Shown: positions 21,220 through 34,425 of the stretch, piece after piece
Numbering within the stretch: the first letter of the stretch is position 1
How the letters are laid out: the number at the start of each line of letters is the position of its first letter
Program-made: the position numbers and the translations under genes
Notes under the pieces: model-generated
Databases searched by the model: none
Told to the model about the DNA's origin: nothing
Seen by the model: only the letters and a program-made list of their open reading frames with translations
NCBI RefSeq assembly: GCF_963966145.1
Contig: NC_091048.1
Coordinates: forward strand, 3,720,001-3,784,000
Reading direction: 5' to 3'
Length of the DNA: 64,000 nt
Source of the DNA: Tenebrio molitor
Taxonomy: Eukaryota > Arthropoda > Insecta > Coleoptera > Tenebrionidae

Positions 21220-22625
21220 CTTTCCCATTTCTAGATTGGTATAAAACGGCGGCACCGTCCGTTTCTCAATTTCCATAAATTATGGTAACCGAAATTCCGG
21301 GCCCATTAAAGCGTCCCATCTATTCGTCGTCTCTAAAAGGCCGAATTAGTAACCGAAAGTGTCCAAGCAGGTGGAACGATGATTCCAGCCCTTCGATATT
21401 CCTTAGCACCTTACGTCCTACCTTACAATCTTGGTTGTACTTATGGGGTGATGAGACAGGTGGGTGAGCACCTGTCCGCGAGGGCCACAACTCGCACATG
21501 TTACACCTGAATAGCCGATGGAGTCGGAGCCGTTACACCCCGACGGACAGACGGTGCGCAACAACGAAGACTCCTAGCCGAGGAAGTAGATACCAGATAG
21601 GAAGAAAGGCGCGCAAACGGTCGCGCAAATCCGTTAGGTCATCCCTATTCATTAAGGCGAATTTGTTTGCCCGAGCGCCATCACCGACGATTAACGGCTC
21701 CCAAGATCTTTTTGCGATCGTGAAGTGGTGCTAAAAGTTTGTAAATATATAATAGTTATTATATCAATGCTCATTCACCATATAATCAAGTTTAATAGGC
21801 TATACCTATCCCACCGATCAATATTTTACGTAAACTGTTTTCAGAAGTAATCAGCGGCAATCGTACCATGTGACTTTGTTTTGGCGCGGTGACTCGTCTT
21901 CATGAATGGACTATAGTGTCGATTAGTTCCAAATTCAAATGCATCAGCAAGTGCCATGACAATTTGTTTATCTGTCTCTGAAATGGTTTCTGTGGTGACA
22001 ATTTGTCTTTGAGTCCCAATTGCGGTCCACACTTTTTTTGACCTTTTGTCAAGTGGTTATCGAATTAAACTGTACAAATAATGACTCAAGAATTTTTACC
22101 TGATGCACTTTATATTATTTTCTTGGCAGTTTCTCAGAGTTGTAAAAATTTCGTCATTTTTGATATCTACGAACATATATTTTTTATTACTTCTTATCTG
22201 ACCAGAGCTTTTTTGTGATTCTAACGAAGAGCTTGTTCGATTTCAAATTGAGAATGAGATTTTATGGACGATTTGGTATTTACAACTGTAACACCTTATT
22301 AATCCCTTGACACCAAGTACACTTTATTACTGAACTAAAGCTGACGTGCGTTTCTGCAGCAAAACCGTCATCATGAGAGCGGCGATACAAAAACCAAGTC
22401 AGAGCCTTGCCAATTCCAATTTTTGCAGTTTACAAACGTTAACTTCAAATTTAATATTATCCTGTTTGGACGAGGTTTAAAAAAACAGTTTAACCGGCAG
22501 GTTTATTGCAATCTAAATATTACAATCTATTGCAATCTATTAAATATTTTTATCATCTGGTAAGTGATTTCGACAGGCTTGAAATTAACACTTTTGTTAA
22601 TAGCGCCGTTACTATTAAGTAATTA
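21220..22625. other. No supported gene
   Basis: A GC-richer unique island at 21.28-21.74 kb is followed by AT-rich DNA. A 63-codon minus frame (22032-21841, TISETDKQIVMALADAFEFG) has plausible composition but no recognised domain or splice partner. Confidence 0.35.
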
Positions 22626-22627
22626 TA

Positions 22628-22772
22628 CCGCGCGATCGAAAAAAAAATAATCAGGTAAGCCATGACTATCATTGTGCAGTTGTTTCTTTGGCGACAGCGA
22701 TATTTAAACTGGTGCTGCTAACTGAACCATGATATTCATGGCTTACTAGGTTTGTTTTTTTCGATCACACGG
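22628..22772. mobile_element. Short MITE with CCGCGCGATCGAAAAAAA ends
   Basis: The left end CCGCGCGATCGAAAAAAA and the right end read inward CCGTGTGATCGAAAAAAA continue into shared TAAGCCATGA. TA flanks both sides. No coding capacity. Confidence 0.75.
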
Positions 22773-22774
22773 TA

Positions 22775-23930
22775 TAATCTTTGTTTGACTTGTTTCCATT
22801 GACATTTTTACTAGATAAAATATAATAAAGAACAATCAAAGGGGTTTCACTTGATATGGATGCTTTGCTTTTTGAAATTATTTTACTCTTATTAACACCC
22901 TACAAAGAGTGACTTTTGTGTGTAAGAGCTTTTTGGAATCTGGTTTCGTTATGTAAGAATGTGCTCTAATGAACATACATATTATCTTTATAAATTGTAA
23001 GCAATGGTTAATCGTAGTTTTACAATAATTTTGTTTTGTTCTAGAACATCATAAATTGTTTACAAGATCTACATCAAAAGTATAATGTAATTAAATATGC
23101 AGTAATGTTAAAATGACATTTGCATGACTGGTTACAATTTTAGAACGCTATATTAATTAATTTCTTAAGAATTTATTATTTCCATGCAGAATGGTTTTTA
23201 CGTCATTAAATATTTTCAATTCATAATAATAACAACGTGGACAACTGGACAACTAAACCAGAATGAAATCAATTACAATGTATTAATTTGAAAAAAAAAA
23301 TGTTTAAGTGAAAATAAGTACTTTTTAGAGAGTTCTTTTGTTTTGTACAGACAGCAATTTTCTTTTATTGACTCTTTAAAACTAAGATCTAGTGTAATTT
23401 AGACCAAACAATCCTGTTTTATTTCCAACTGACCAGTTTTTTTTTTTTTGTAAAAATAAAAAAGTCTGTCTCTGAGAGTTCCGGAGGCTAAAACCCTTCC
23501 TTTTTTGTGATTTTAAAGTTCTTGGAAATAGTAGACAATTGAAAATATTTAAATTAATTATTGATCACAAAATAAAAGACATTCGGATCTACTTTTAATA
23601 AATACATATTTAAATCTTTGTTGTCAATTTTTTTTTTTTTTAGAGAGTAGGTTTTTGACAATTTGATTGAATCAAAAAGTTTGGCTTTACAGTAAAGAAC
23701 CACTTCCTAAGGACTCTCCTCAGAGTCATGGACATGTATAGAAAAATGTATTCTTATTTATTTTGTATGTTGTTAGAGGTTTTTTCAGGACTTATCAATT
23801 ACAATGGTATTATTTAATTTACTCTACAACATGACAGGAACCGTAAAAAGCATTCCCGAAAAGAAAAGGGACGAAATTACAATTGAAAAAATTACACTAA
23901 ATATGTATTTGCAAAAAAATATATTAGTAT
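22775..23930. other. AT-rich DNA, no gene seen
   Basis: Low-complexity A/T-rich sequence with several poly-T runs. Nothing identifiable. Confidence 0.5.
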
Positions 23931-23931
23931 A

Positions 23932-25046
23932 CAGGGTGTCTCAGCTAAGACTTTCGAGCCTAATAACTCAGTTATTTTCCAGCGGATTTTTGTGAAATTT
24001 AAAATGCAGATATTTTAGACGGTGAAGAACAAAATCCCATTAATGCAATCACCCAAGTCTTAAAAACATAATTTTTACATGCCTTTTTAAAATGTTGAAT
24101 CAATTAAGATTTACATAAAAAAATGATCGTCAATAAAAAATGCTGTAGGGAAAAACTCATCCTTGAAAGAGGTCTGGTTTGCAAGAAAAAAGCAAAAAAC
24201 TGTGTTAAACGTGGCTGCAAATGCAAAAACGTAGACGCGTATGAAACAAACGCGCAATTTTGCAGAATTTTGGTCATCCCTTTTCGCAGAAGCGCAGGTG
24301 ACATAATTGACGTTTATCTTGCTAACCTTACAAACACTTACAAAGTTAAAGACAACATTTGGACGTAATTTATTATACTGGATGCTTTAATTCTTCCATA
24401 AAGGACTAAAACACGATCGGGATATTTTAGCAAGGTAATTTAGTTCACGTACGCTTCCTGTGTCTTCAAATAAATTGACGACTCTCTTAACCATACATTT
24501 TGTAAAGCCTACATTTGGAACTGTGTCATTGAAGTTCTTACGACACTCCCCATAGGCAATTTTTTTTTCCTTTTTCAACAATATTCAAATTTCTGCCGCT
24601 GTAGTCTCTTTTTAGAGTATTTTCAATAAATTTTCACAATTTGACGTTTCTAATAAAGCGCGCCCAATTTTGACAGACTGTAAAGAGTGTACAAAATGTT
24701 TCTTGGCAATTAATCATTAATTGTTTCAAAAGGTAACTGCTCAAATACCTTAAAATTTTACATCAAATTTTTAACAACAAAATCAAATTTTTTCGTTGAA
24801 TCAGAAGAGCGATTTAGTTAATTTCTTGTGCAGACACCTATTTTTTAATGTTTAACAATTTAACAATAATTACGCTTAATTTTCAATAAAAGAAACATGT
24901 GTTAAAATTACATTTTTTAAGTTGAGGTAATTTTATTATTACTAATTGAATCTTCACCGTCTAACATATCTGCATTTTATATTTCATAAAAATCCGTTGG
25001 CAAATAACCGAGATATTAGGCTCGAAATCTTAGCTGAAATACCCTG
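23932..25046 (-). mobile_element. 1.1-kb mariner-type element, copy B (inverted relative to copy A)
   Basis: Same terminal repeats as 6122-7214 (CAGGGTGTCTCAGCTAAGAC at the left), TA flanks and the same internal parts in reverse order. The DUF4817-like fragment is at 24581-24387 on the minus strand and the opposite Lys/Cys-rich frame is at 24123-24368. Compared with copy A it has a 21-base deletion in the HTH. Near-identity over the middle part shows a recent common origin. Confidence 0.85.
24387..24581 (-). pseudogene. DUF4817-like HTH fragment, copy B
   Basis: Encodes IAYGECRKNFNDTV, then PNVGFTKCMVKRVVNLF and EDTGSVRELNYLAK. Seven codons present in copy A between NDTV and PNVG are missing, which removes part of the first HTH helix pair. 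No catalytic domain follows. Confidence 0.65.
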
Positions 25047-25604
25047 TATATTAATTATATCAAGTAAACTAACAGCAAGTAATAATTAATAACTTAAGAC
25101 TAGGAGTTTATAAACAGTGCACGTTCCCCCCCTAAATGTCTCTATAACAAGTTATTCGTAGAAATTGAAACGTTCTCCATCGTTCGCTTCGTAGTTTATT
25201 GACAAGTTTTTTACAAGAAAGCTTGTCTCTTTTGTTGATGTCTTCGTATTATTCTGTAAACTGTTGCGCGTACGTCTTTTTCCTTTTCCTTCTTTATAAA
25301 CTATTTGACAGTAATTTTTGTGTGTGTCAAAAAACTGTCATCACATTAAGTTAAATAAGTTGCATAATTAATAACGGTTAAAAAAGTTTGAAGTTTTACA
25401 CAATGCATGCATTTCTCTTTTTACTTTCCAGACAGATCCTTTTTCCACCAAAAATAAGTTTGTGAAATGTTTATGACACGAGATTTGTCAACAAGACTTA
25501 AAGATCAGATCTGTTTACACGTGAATAGTTTTTTTTTTTCAATTTAAAATATGCTACCTAGAAAACTATTAATGCTATTAACAAAACAAACTTTTAAAAT
25601 TTCC

Positions 25605-25800
25605 TATCGGGTGTTCATTTAAATTTATAGTTGGCGTTGGAGAGTCGATTGTGAACGCACCACTCGTCAGTCTGCTGATTAAAAACGCAAACAACGCAAA
25701 AAGTGAAGTTAGATTTAAACACCTAATCCGTGATCTGTAACCCGTGGTGCGTTCATAATCGACTCTTCAACGCCTACTATGAGGATAAATTTAAACACCT
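25605..25800. mobile_element. CGGGTGTTCATTT hairpin MITE, copy 1 (right end truncated)
   Basis: The left arm runs CGGGTGTTCATTTAAATTTA, then GAGTCGATTGTGAACGCACC. The right arm is the complement, GGTGCGTTCATAATCGACTC, then GAGGATAAATTTAAACACC, and stops short of the terminal CACCCG. The two arms nearly meet, so the element is almost entirely hairpin. Related copies are at 32472, 38391, 46287, 48490 and 59196. Confidence 0.8.
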
Positions 25801-27690
25801 TTCAAAAACGTACTCGTACAACATTTATAAATGTGTCATTATTTTTGTTCAAAGAATGATCTCTTATCAAATTTTTTTACTCACTAATTTTGTGCCATTA
25901 ACTACATTTAGGGCCAGTTCATAGAAAGAAAATTAAATATTTAATTCGAATTAAATTTTAATGCGCGATTAACCCATGAATCCGAAATTTCAATTGGTTC
26001 AATCTGATCACGTGTTCAGTTAATCTCGCAGCCGCAGCTTGAGCAGCCGAAATTTCAGGGATTAGTAAAACAAAGTAGATAAAATAGTATATTATACTAT
26101 TTAATTGTGTCTACTTACAAGAGATCATTTTATAAAATTACGCTTTTTCAAAAAATGAGCTTTGCTTAAAAATAATCTATCAGAAACATAAATCACTAAT
26201 CAGTAAAAAACTATTCGAAGTTTATTTTTACAAAAAATATTTAAGGACAATTTTAATTTGAAAAAATCTTTGTAAGAATTATCTTTCTCCCTGACTTCTG
26301 ATTGCTTCTGTGTGGTTTAACATTTTTAATGCATTTTGATTAATATCCTTTGGCAATACATACCGCCATGTGCCACTGTGTTTAAACTGACCTTTATCTA
26401 ATCTGTTAATTGTCTTAGTCAATTACCACTACCTTGACTTTAAATGTGCACCTTGCAATCAACTAAAGAGCGAGGTTAGATGAAGATTAGAAGTACTCTG
26501 TACGTTTGGGAGTCCAACAGCCCCAAAAGGTGAATGTTGATTCTTAGATTAATCCATCCAGTTGCCACACTCCAACATTCAACATAAATGAACGTCACTT
26601 TTTCAATCCTGTTAGCACACTCTTGTGCTTTTTGTAATTCGTTCAGTTATCTTAATAAGTTATTTGCACTAAAAGTTCTACGGAAATTCCTGATCAACTT
26701 CTGAAAAATCCTCAACAGAAGGTTTTTCAGGCAATCACCTCCGCGTTCCGCAAATTGCTTTCTAAAGTGGTGCAATCGCTGAATTCTGCATAATACGCAT
26801 GCACGGAGCGTTTGTGGTTTATGGTTTTTACTAGGAAGAAAAACAAAATGGGAACGGTTGAGTGCTTTGAAAATATTTCCTTCCAGATAAGGCAGTCGGG
26901 CTGCGATCAGTCCGATTTTTGCGGTTTCAGTGGTATGCCGAAGAGTACCGTGGAATGGGTACGATTCCAAATAAACGATCGAGTGCGATCCCTAAAATGA
27001 TTACAATTTAATAATTTTATTGACATGTTTAGGACGCAGATCCATATAAAAAATTAAATTTACGTCCTTTATATTGGCAATAAAAGTGTAATGTTCTGGA
27101 ACCATATTGGGTAGACATAGTCTTCGGATGGTTTTTACTGCCAACATAAAAATATAAGTTGAAATTTATGTACAGATTCTGGTACAGTGTTGTCTCGAAA
27201 ACTTATCAAAAATTTTTACACTCTATTTTATCAGGCGGGGACCGGCGGCGCAGTTTTACGACGGTCCATAAAAACCACCCCACTGTTTTACTGAAATCCA
27301 TTCCTGCTGTCATTCGGACAATTACTGCGCAAATTGACACGAGCGTTGCGCAAACCTAGAAAATTCCATAATTAAATATATATACATAATACAAATTATA
27401 CAAATTTCCCGGTACGATATTCATACAATTAGAATAAATCATAATTACCTGGGTGGAAAAAATAGAAATAAATCGGTTTAAGGTCGTACCTCGTGTACAG
27501 TTCTCGGTTCCATTTCATTGAACGTGTGATTCATTGTTGGTTATTAAATGAAGTTAATTGTGTTACTTCCTTTTACTCCTTCTGCTTGCTGTAATAATTG
27601 AAGCAATTATTCATGTTATTCATACGAATTCGGTGGCCAAGATACACAACAATTGCTGCGAAAGACATTAATCGATTATCGCAAGATAAA
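25801..27690. other. No supported gene
   Basis: AT-rich DNA. A 107-codon minus frame at 26970-26647 and an overlapping plus frame at 26812-27000 show no recognisable domain. Confidence 0.4.
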
Positions 27691-27691
27691 T

Positions 27692-27837
27692 ATAACAGGT
27701 GTTCAATTGAAAAGTTCATCAAATTGCCTTTGATCTTTGTCGCTATCTTTGTCTAACCAACTTAATTTACGATGTTGTCTTTTAAAAAATAAAGTCAAAG
27801 CTAACTCGATGAACTTTTCAGTTGAACGCATGTTATG
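27692..27837. mobile_element. Short MITE with AACAGGTGTTCAATTGAAAA ends
   Basis: The left end AACAGGTGTTCAATTGAAAA and the right end read inward AACATGCGTTCAACTGAAAA are both followed by GTTCATC. About 145 bp in all with no coding capacity. Confidence 0.7.
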
Positions 27838-27839
27838 AT

Positions 27840-29035
27840 GCGTCTAATAAATAAGCATTTTTCAGGCATTGAAAATAACTGAATTGTGAAAAAAAATATA
27901 TGAGCAATATTGAGAACTGAGCGCGGAATTTTAAAAATTAAAAAAAAAATATTGTTAACAGGGACATTTAATCTCGACATTTTTTTTTTTCAAATATGTA
28001 TTGTTTTTTCTTTGGAAGAGTTGACCTAAATCGTAATTTTGGTTTGTATTGATTTATCAATATCATTTCCACATGGTTTCAGATAGGCTTAAATATGGAG
28101 ATTGTAGTGCATAACATCTCGTGGAAAGTTCTAGTTAAGACTTTTTTATGGATACATTGTTGTAAAACAAGCTTTGTGAAACTTTGTTATTTTTGCTTGG
28201 TGTCTTTAATTAGGATTTCCATCTATTAATTAATAGTTATGGAGTGATGATGAATCTGAATCTGTTTTCCAAGAAAACTAACCCATAATTTAACAATTTT
28301 ATTTTCATTCTTAATTAATCCATTAACGGGAGGAAATTGATTTCTAATTTTTTCAGAAAACTGAATCTGGCGAACTTGATTCAAAAAATGTGGAAAAAAA
28401 ATCTGTTTATGGAAAGACAACAAATAAAACAATTGATTATGGTATATATTTCAAGATTTTTCCATTCTTTGGAAAATATTCAACCAAATTATACACGACT
28501 TTATTATCTTTTACACTATTTCTCTAAAAAAAAATTGAGTTGTTAAAATTTCATTTATAAGTAATTTCTCAACCGTTACCAATATTTAATTGAAAAAGAA
28601 ATACATATGTATAGTGAAGATTTATAACAACGAGAAAATGATGTGAAAGTGCATGTTGTAAACATGACTTTTATAGTCATTTTAAGATTAATTGGATATT
28701 GCATATTCCATTCATCAATTAGCAATAAGCATGGGTCAAAACTAGATACATGCGGAACTTCACGTAACTAAGAAATTATGTCAACTAAAGATAAAAGTTA
28801 AAACACATAAATCACTTTGGTTTTCATACATTTTTAAATTTTTAAATAAATAAAACTATTTTGCGTGTTCGTTTCTCGAGATACATAACGTGAAAAGTGG
28901 TACTATATAACTAAATAAATAAATATTTCAGTTTACACATCTACTCGTAACTTGACATCTGTCAAATGGATAACCTCAAAATCTACAATTAATTTATGTT
29001 TTTCAAAATTTTTGCCTAAACGAACACGAAAAACG
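27840..29035. other. AT-rich DNA, no gene seen
   Basis: Only short, compositionally biased open frames; nothing identifiable. Confidence 0.5.
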
Positions 29036-29039
29036 TTGT

Positions 29040-29560
29040 GTGCACCTCGGCCAAAAAGTACCTTTTGTCCTCACCAGATTCAGACGAAAAAGATGCACTT
29101 TTTGAGCCTTGATACACAAATAACTATTTTAGGCACCCTTAATGAAAACGGTAATTTTACGTACTTACAAGCGGACGAAAAGTAACTCTTTTTCTGACGC
29201 ACTTTTTCGGACGCTGACCATGGCGCCATCTGTTGATCTGTTTAGTATGTTAACAACGAAACCGACAAAACCTATAATTGTCCTGTCACCATAAATTATG
29301 TAATTGTATTGAACATAGAAAATTTCTAGTTTTGTTGGCAAGATAAATTTACCTATGTATTTGTAATTTTTCCAATGATGTCTTTTGCTTTGTAATTCGT
29401 GCGGTTGCCTAAAAAAATTATTGTACATCTCTGCCTAAAAGTGCCTTTTGTCCTCGCCTGTTTTCAAGCCCCGTCTGCGCCTCGGCCAGAAAACTCAGAC
29501 TCGGACGAAAAAGATGCACTTTTTGGCCTTGATACACAAATAACTATTGTACCATTTGGG
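29040..29560. repeat. Degenerate repeat block with GACGAAAAAGATGCAC units
   Basis: GACGAAAAAGATGCACTTTT followed by GATACACAAATAACTATT occurs at about 29087-29130 and again at about 29506-29549. CCTTTTGTCCTC and CCTCGGCC also recur between them. The middle part (29130-29275) is the inverted counterpart of 14760-14945. This is a complex dispersed repeat of unknown class. Confidence 0.55.
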
Positions 29561-29608
29561 ATTGTTTTCTCAAGCTACTTTTTTTTTAATATTTTAATTC
29601 TATATGTA

Positions 29609-30098
29609 CAATTGCGGCCATCCAAAAGTGAACGATAGCTTGCGAAAATTTTCGTATTTTTCGTTAGATTAAATCAGGCTGTTTTCATTGGCGTTCGTGC
29701 AGCAGGCGTTACTATTTTAATAATAAAAAGTTGTAATAAATAAGTTGTAAGAAAAATGAGGCTGAGAAGTAATTAATACATAATTAGTAAAAGTAAACTT
29801 TAGTAAAGAAATCTTTCCAACAACTATTCGTATTGGCCTCTCAAGCCTGTTTTCTTGCCAACGCGTCTTTATATTAAAGATGCATGTAATTCTCTCGCTA
29901 CAGCAGCCAACGACCAATTTTCTTCTAGCTTTGCAATAGCCCTAGCTGTCTGAATCGGAGTGAGATGTGGCATTTAAAAAAAATAGTTTCAATATTTTTT
30001 TAACGCTAGTGTCAAACTTTGACGTTTTAGGACGCCTATGATTTAAAGTAAAAATCAAACCATAAAAAAAAACGTTCACTTTTGGATGGCCGCGATAG
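29609..30098 (-). mobile_element. Tc1-like element remnant
   Basis: The terminal repeats contain GCGGCCATCCAAAAGTGAAC at both ends in inverted orientation, with TA flanks. Inside, the minus strand encodes an HTH remnant (29955-29825). The length of about 490 bp means the catalytic domain has been deleted. Confidence 0.8.
29825..29955 (-). pseudogene. HTH remnant of a Tc1-like transposase
   Basis: Reads TARAIAKLEENWSLAAVARE, then LHASLI, a stop codon, then RRVGKKTGLRGQYE. RAI-LLE-GWSLR-VA--L followed by R----TGL is the first HTH of Tc1-like transposases, which recognises the terminal repeats. The in-frame stop and the missing DDE core make it non-functional. Confidence 0.65.
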
Positions 30099-30099
30099 T

Positions 30100-32470
30100 A
30101 CTTGTAGACAAGAAAACCTTCACTTTTCTGCACTTTATGCAAATATTTTGTTCCCTTTCATTTTTTTCATCTTCTCAAAAGATTTGGCAAAGGGAAAATC
30201 TCAATTGCTACTATAGTTTCGTTTATTTTAATGTGTTTTTTAAAATTATTGTATTTTAATTTTTGTTATCTTCTCTAATGCCATTTCTTTAAGATTAAGT
30301 CGCTTCACTAACATTTTCGTAGAACGAGACTCGTCCACCATTTATTACCTCGGACATAAAAGCCAGAAGAAAAATTGCTTCAAAAATCGCTTTCCTTACA
30401 AATTTTGGATTGAATGTTTACCAAATGAATTAAATGAGTACCAAAAGTACTCCAGCACAATACCAAAACACCAATACCCTAATTTTCCTGGTCTAATGGT
30501 CGCATAAAGGAAGAAAAGAGAAAGTGGTGAAGCTTTATGTTTCCATTCTTTGACATTTTGACTCTGGATCAAGATAAAGAACTCAACTTTCATCTGTCGT
30601 AACACATCCACCCAGACGTTAGTTAGTGTTGTCTAAATTTGATTCAAAGGTCACAAGTTTGATCTGGTGTTAACATTTTCGAAACCCACCAGATTTTGAA
30701 GCTTCAATCGTTGGGCAAAATTTTTTCTTCGCTGCCAACAGAAAACCAAAAGACCAAAAAGCTATAATTTTGCAAGGTTTATCTGCTTTAGACAACCAAA
30801 TCACTGGTGGTAGAAATTCGCAAGATTCTACTCCAGATTTAAAATCTCTCGTCCATCTGACATGACAGCAGTACTTCATTCTCATCTTCATGAAGCCCTT
30901 CCCGCAAGATATTTTGTCACTAGATGTATCTCGATTTTGTCAACTTTTAGAATCAGATAAACTGCAGCAAACACTCAACCGCTTTGGGCGTCAATAAAAG
31001 TTGAATCACTGTCGTTCCCGCGCAAAATTATTGACCAAATTGCTTTGTAAATAGTGAATTTCGTGGACGTAGCTTAGAGAAACAGGCTTAATTATTATGA
31101 ATGGAGTAATTAATGGCACTCCTGATGGGAATTTGACAAGGTAATAGCGAGATAAATCTGGCCAGAAGCAGAAGTCGATTTCTACCGAAACAAACTACCG
31201 CAGAAGGCAAAAAACGAATCTGGTGTTGATTCACTTTCTTCGTCTCTCTCATCCTAGTCCCGATGGGTGCGACTCCTTCGGAGGCTCGCTACTGAACGTT
31301 AACCCGATTGTTTCAACAGTAATCACTGAACTGGACCGCAGGGCTATATTTTACAGTTCTTATCTATTTATTGCATTAACAGCGGACCAAGCCTCCACCT
31401 TCGGCCCGGACTCATTCACGTTGTAACTCGTTTTCTCTGGCTGGCTGCACTCTTATTATAAAGGACCAATAAACCCACCCGATTGGTTCACTGGCAATTA
31501 ACAAGTTTATTACAAGAGATTATCACATGACTTTATCTAAAGTAATTTCAATGCTAATTGATTTTATGTGAGGTATCTGGCTCTCTTTCTGGACGGTGCG
31601 TTCCCCGCTGATGCTCTCTTCGCACAAGAGCCAGCCTGAAATGACCGGCTAATATCTCGGGCTCGTAAATAAAGGATACGAAATAAATGAATAGATCTGC
31701 CTGCATTTTTTCTCTTTAAAGGAGACGTACACGGATTTTACGAGCGGTTTCTCGATGTTACTTTTATGCCTAGCTGAGACGTTCGCAGGACGAGCAGGAG
31801 TCGAAATTAAGTTGTAGCTGTAGATCAGGACGGAGACCGAATAAATCCAGGTCCTACAACGCTCATTTGCATGAAACAAACGTTCGGGTTTTAATTGATC
31901 ACTGCGATTTTGTTCTGGTTTTGCAGCATTTTTTAATCAACCGGTAAAGAGTCAAGTGGAGCAAATAAAGATTGCGTGAAACGTTTGGCAAAAATGTGAT
32001 GGATTTTTTCAAAATGTGGTGTAGGAAGCACGCGCTTAGAAACGAGAGTGCAGCAAAAATTAACCGTCTGTTTAGATTATTCAGTCATTTACATAAAAAT
32101 TGGAACTTTTTATTTTTAGCATTAACTGTTTTTGTGCCGCTTTGCATCGTGGAAAATTCGAAATTATTTAACATTTTTGTTCCAAATTCTTCGGCAAAAA
32201 TTGACATCATTCTTATAAATTTCCATTATAATTAAATATTAATGAGGACATTAAACAACTTGTGATGCATATATGAATTTTTGGAGACAATTTTTACCTT
32301 TTGTAACTAGATACTATTAATGAATTTTTTATTCCTTTGGACGCTTTACCAAATGGATCTAAAATAATTAATTCTTTTTATCACTGCAGACTTAATTATA
32401 AGTTATTTTTTTATTATTTCTATTGAAATCTGACAAAAAGTTTTATTTATGTTATTAGTATAATACATAT
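30100..32470. other. No supported gene
   Basis: AT-rich DNA with a few frames of 60-80 codons on both strands (for example 30611-30396 minus, 31223-31426 plus). None has a recognised domain or splice context. Confidence 0.4.
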
Positions 32471-32471
32471 A

Positions 32472-32678
32472 ACGGGTGTTCATTTATGTGTCTCCTCTAA
32501 GCTGGCGTTGATGAGGCGATTGTGAACGCACCACGGATTGCGGATCACGGATCAGCTGTTTAAATCTAACCTCACTTTCTGTGTTGTCTGTGCTTTTACT
32601 GTACAGACTGATGAGTGGTGCGTTCACAATCGACTCTTCAACGCCAACTTTGAGAAGAAATTTAAATGAACACCCGAT
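32472..32678. mobile_element. CGGGTGTTCATTT hairpin MITE, copy 2
   Basis: Complete copy with CGGGTGTTCATTT at the left and AAATGAACACCCG at the right. Internal arms contain GTGAACGCACCAC and GTGGTGCGTTCACAATCGAC. The left arm has GATGAGGCGATTG where other copies have GAGAGTCGATTG. Confidence 0.85.
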
Positions 32679-32679
32679 A

Positions 32680-34190
32680 CTTTAGATGCATAGAGTGAGT
32701 AACGGAAATATTCGAACTATTATTTTTAAAAAATATGTATGCAAAAGCATAAAGAACAATAATTTTTACAGAAACAAAGCTCTTAAAAAAGCTTAGTAGG
32801 TATCTCAAGTTATAAATGGTAAAATGGAAGAAAAGGAAACATTTTTAGATTTATAGAGTGCCCAAGAAGTTGTAATTAAAAAAATAATCAAAAAAATGAA
32901 AAGCTTTTTTAGAGCTTTTTCAAGTTTTCGTTAAAAAGTCAAGAATGAGGTAAGAGGTGAGAGCCGAGCTTTAGTGTTGGTGCATATGGCACGTCTCAAT
33001 CTCCACATTGACGAATGACCAAAACCGGAATAAATTTCCATATCCAGTTCGCGTTAGAGCCCGGAGGACCTGGAGATATCGACGTCGGATTAGGCGCGCA
33101 ACCGGCCTGAAAAGCAGGATTTTCATCGTGCGCGTCCTGCGGGCGCGACAGGATGCGCAGCTGCGATATGAAGAATACGAAGCGAATATTAAATATCCGT
33201 CTTTATTTTCAGTATCGTAACGTTCGAGAGGAGGCAGTTTATTTATCACGGCCGGATCACGGACAGCTCCTGAGAACTGGAGTGCAGATTATGCGTCTGC
33301 CGGTGTCATAAAATAGCAGACACCGACATTCGAAATAAAGTAGTGGCCGCGGTGTTTGATTATGCAGCCGGCTCGGTACACTTTACATCTTACTCAGGAT
33401 GGAAGTGCTCACAATTGCGGAGCGGACGGTGACGGGCCCGATCCCAAAATGAAAGCGACGAGAGCGCCACGGGACTGTTTATTTTTCATAATTTACAAGG
33501 CGACGATATTTTTCATCAGGATCAGTGCCATAATGTCATTGCAAAATTAAGTAGTTGTTGTTTACGGGCTACAAAAAGTGCGTGTAACTCACGGTCGCTA
33601 ACGAGCGAGCTGCATATTTTTATGACCGGATTTGATTTATGGCCTTTACGGGGGCCTTTACGAGCTTTATTCGGGGAATTGTTCGGTAATTCATAATTGA
33701 ACAATTTACATACGCGTTACGACTATGCTAAAACATAATTTTCTCTATATTAAGATAATTATCTGTGGCCGATGCCACCGGCGGCAATCCATGATCATGT
33801 TTTATTTTCCACTACGACAGACTGGGATTTATGCTGTCTTTCCCTGATGTGCCGTGATTTTTCCCGAACAAGATTTTTTTGGTACGCCGCCCCCTTGATT
33901 CCATAAATTTATTACCACCCCCAATACTATCCCCCCCCAGTGGCGTTATCATTCCAAAATTTAACACACTCATACTTCTTGGTTGTTTATGTTTCCACCA
34001 CCTTCTTTTACAATTCTCCTAAATCAACACAACACAAGCGAGTGTACGAGGTGTGCTCCAAGAGGCCGGCCAAGGACCGTTACTATTTTCATTTCAATGT
34101 GGAGTATCCTTGGCACGAAATCAAAAGGATGGAAATTATCCCATCTCCTTCTCCTTGTATTTTCGACGCCTATGACTTTACCTCCTTTGA
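32680..34190. other. No supported gene; GC-richer island 33.0-33.7 kb
   Basis: Arg-rich open frames overlap on both strands at 32971-33249, a sign of base composition rather than coding. The rest is unique and unassigned. Confidence 0.4.
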
Positions 34191-34192
34191 TC

Positions 34193-34278
34193 ATAATTGT
34201 TGCTAAACTACCAGGATAATCAATTAATCACTTTTAACTCACCAGCGTACTATTTTGACCAAATTTTCAATCATTTGT
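34193..34278. repeat. Partial copy of the 45686-45950 MITE
   Basis: TTGTTGCTAAACTACCA, GATAATCA, AGCGTACTA and CCAAATTTTCAATCA occur in the same order and orientation as at 45868-45944. The terminal CACCCTG is replaced by TTTGTAT. Confidence 0.6.
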
Positions 34279-34425
34279 ATCTCGAAAACGAAAAAACTTT
34301 TGTAAGATTTTTTTTTGTCTATGGCTTCTTCTAATCATCACCAATTACCGGGATTTTTTTCCAAACTTATATCAGAATCAGCCTGTATATAATTAAATTC
34401 GGATCAAACGACAGACAAAATTATA

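Noticed and set aside
32971..33249. Arg-rich frames on both strands
   Set aside because: Mirror-image open frames in a GC-richer patch are expected by chance; no motif.
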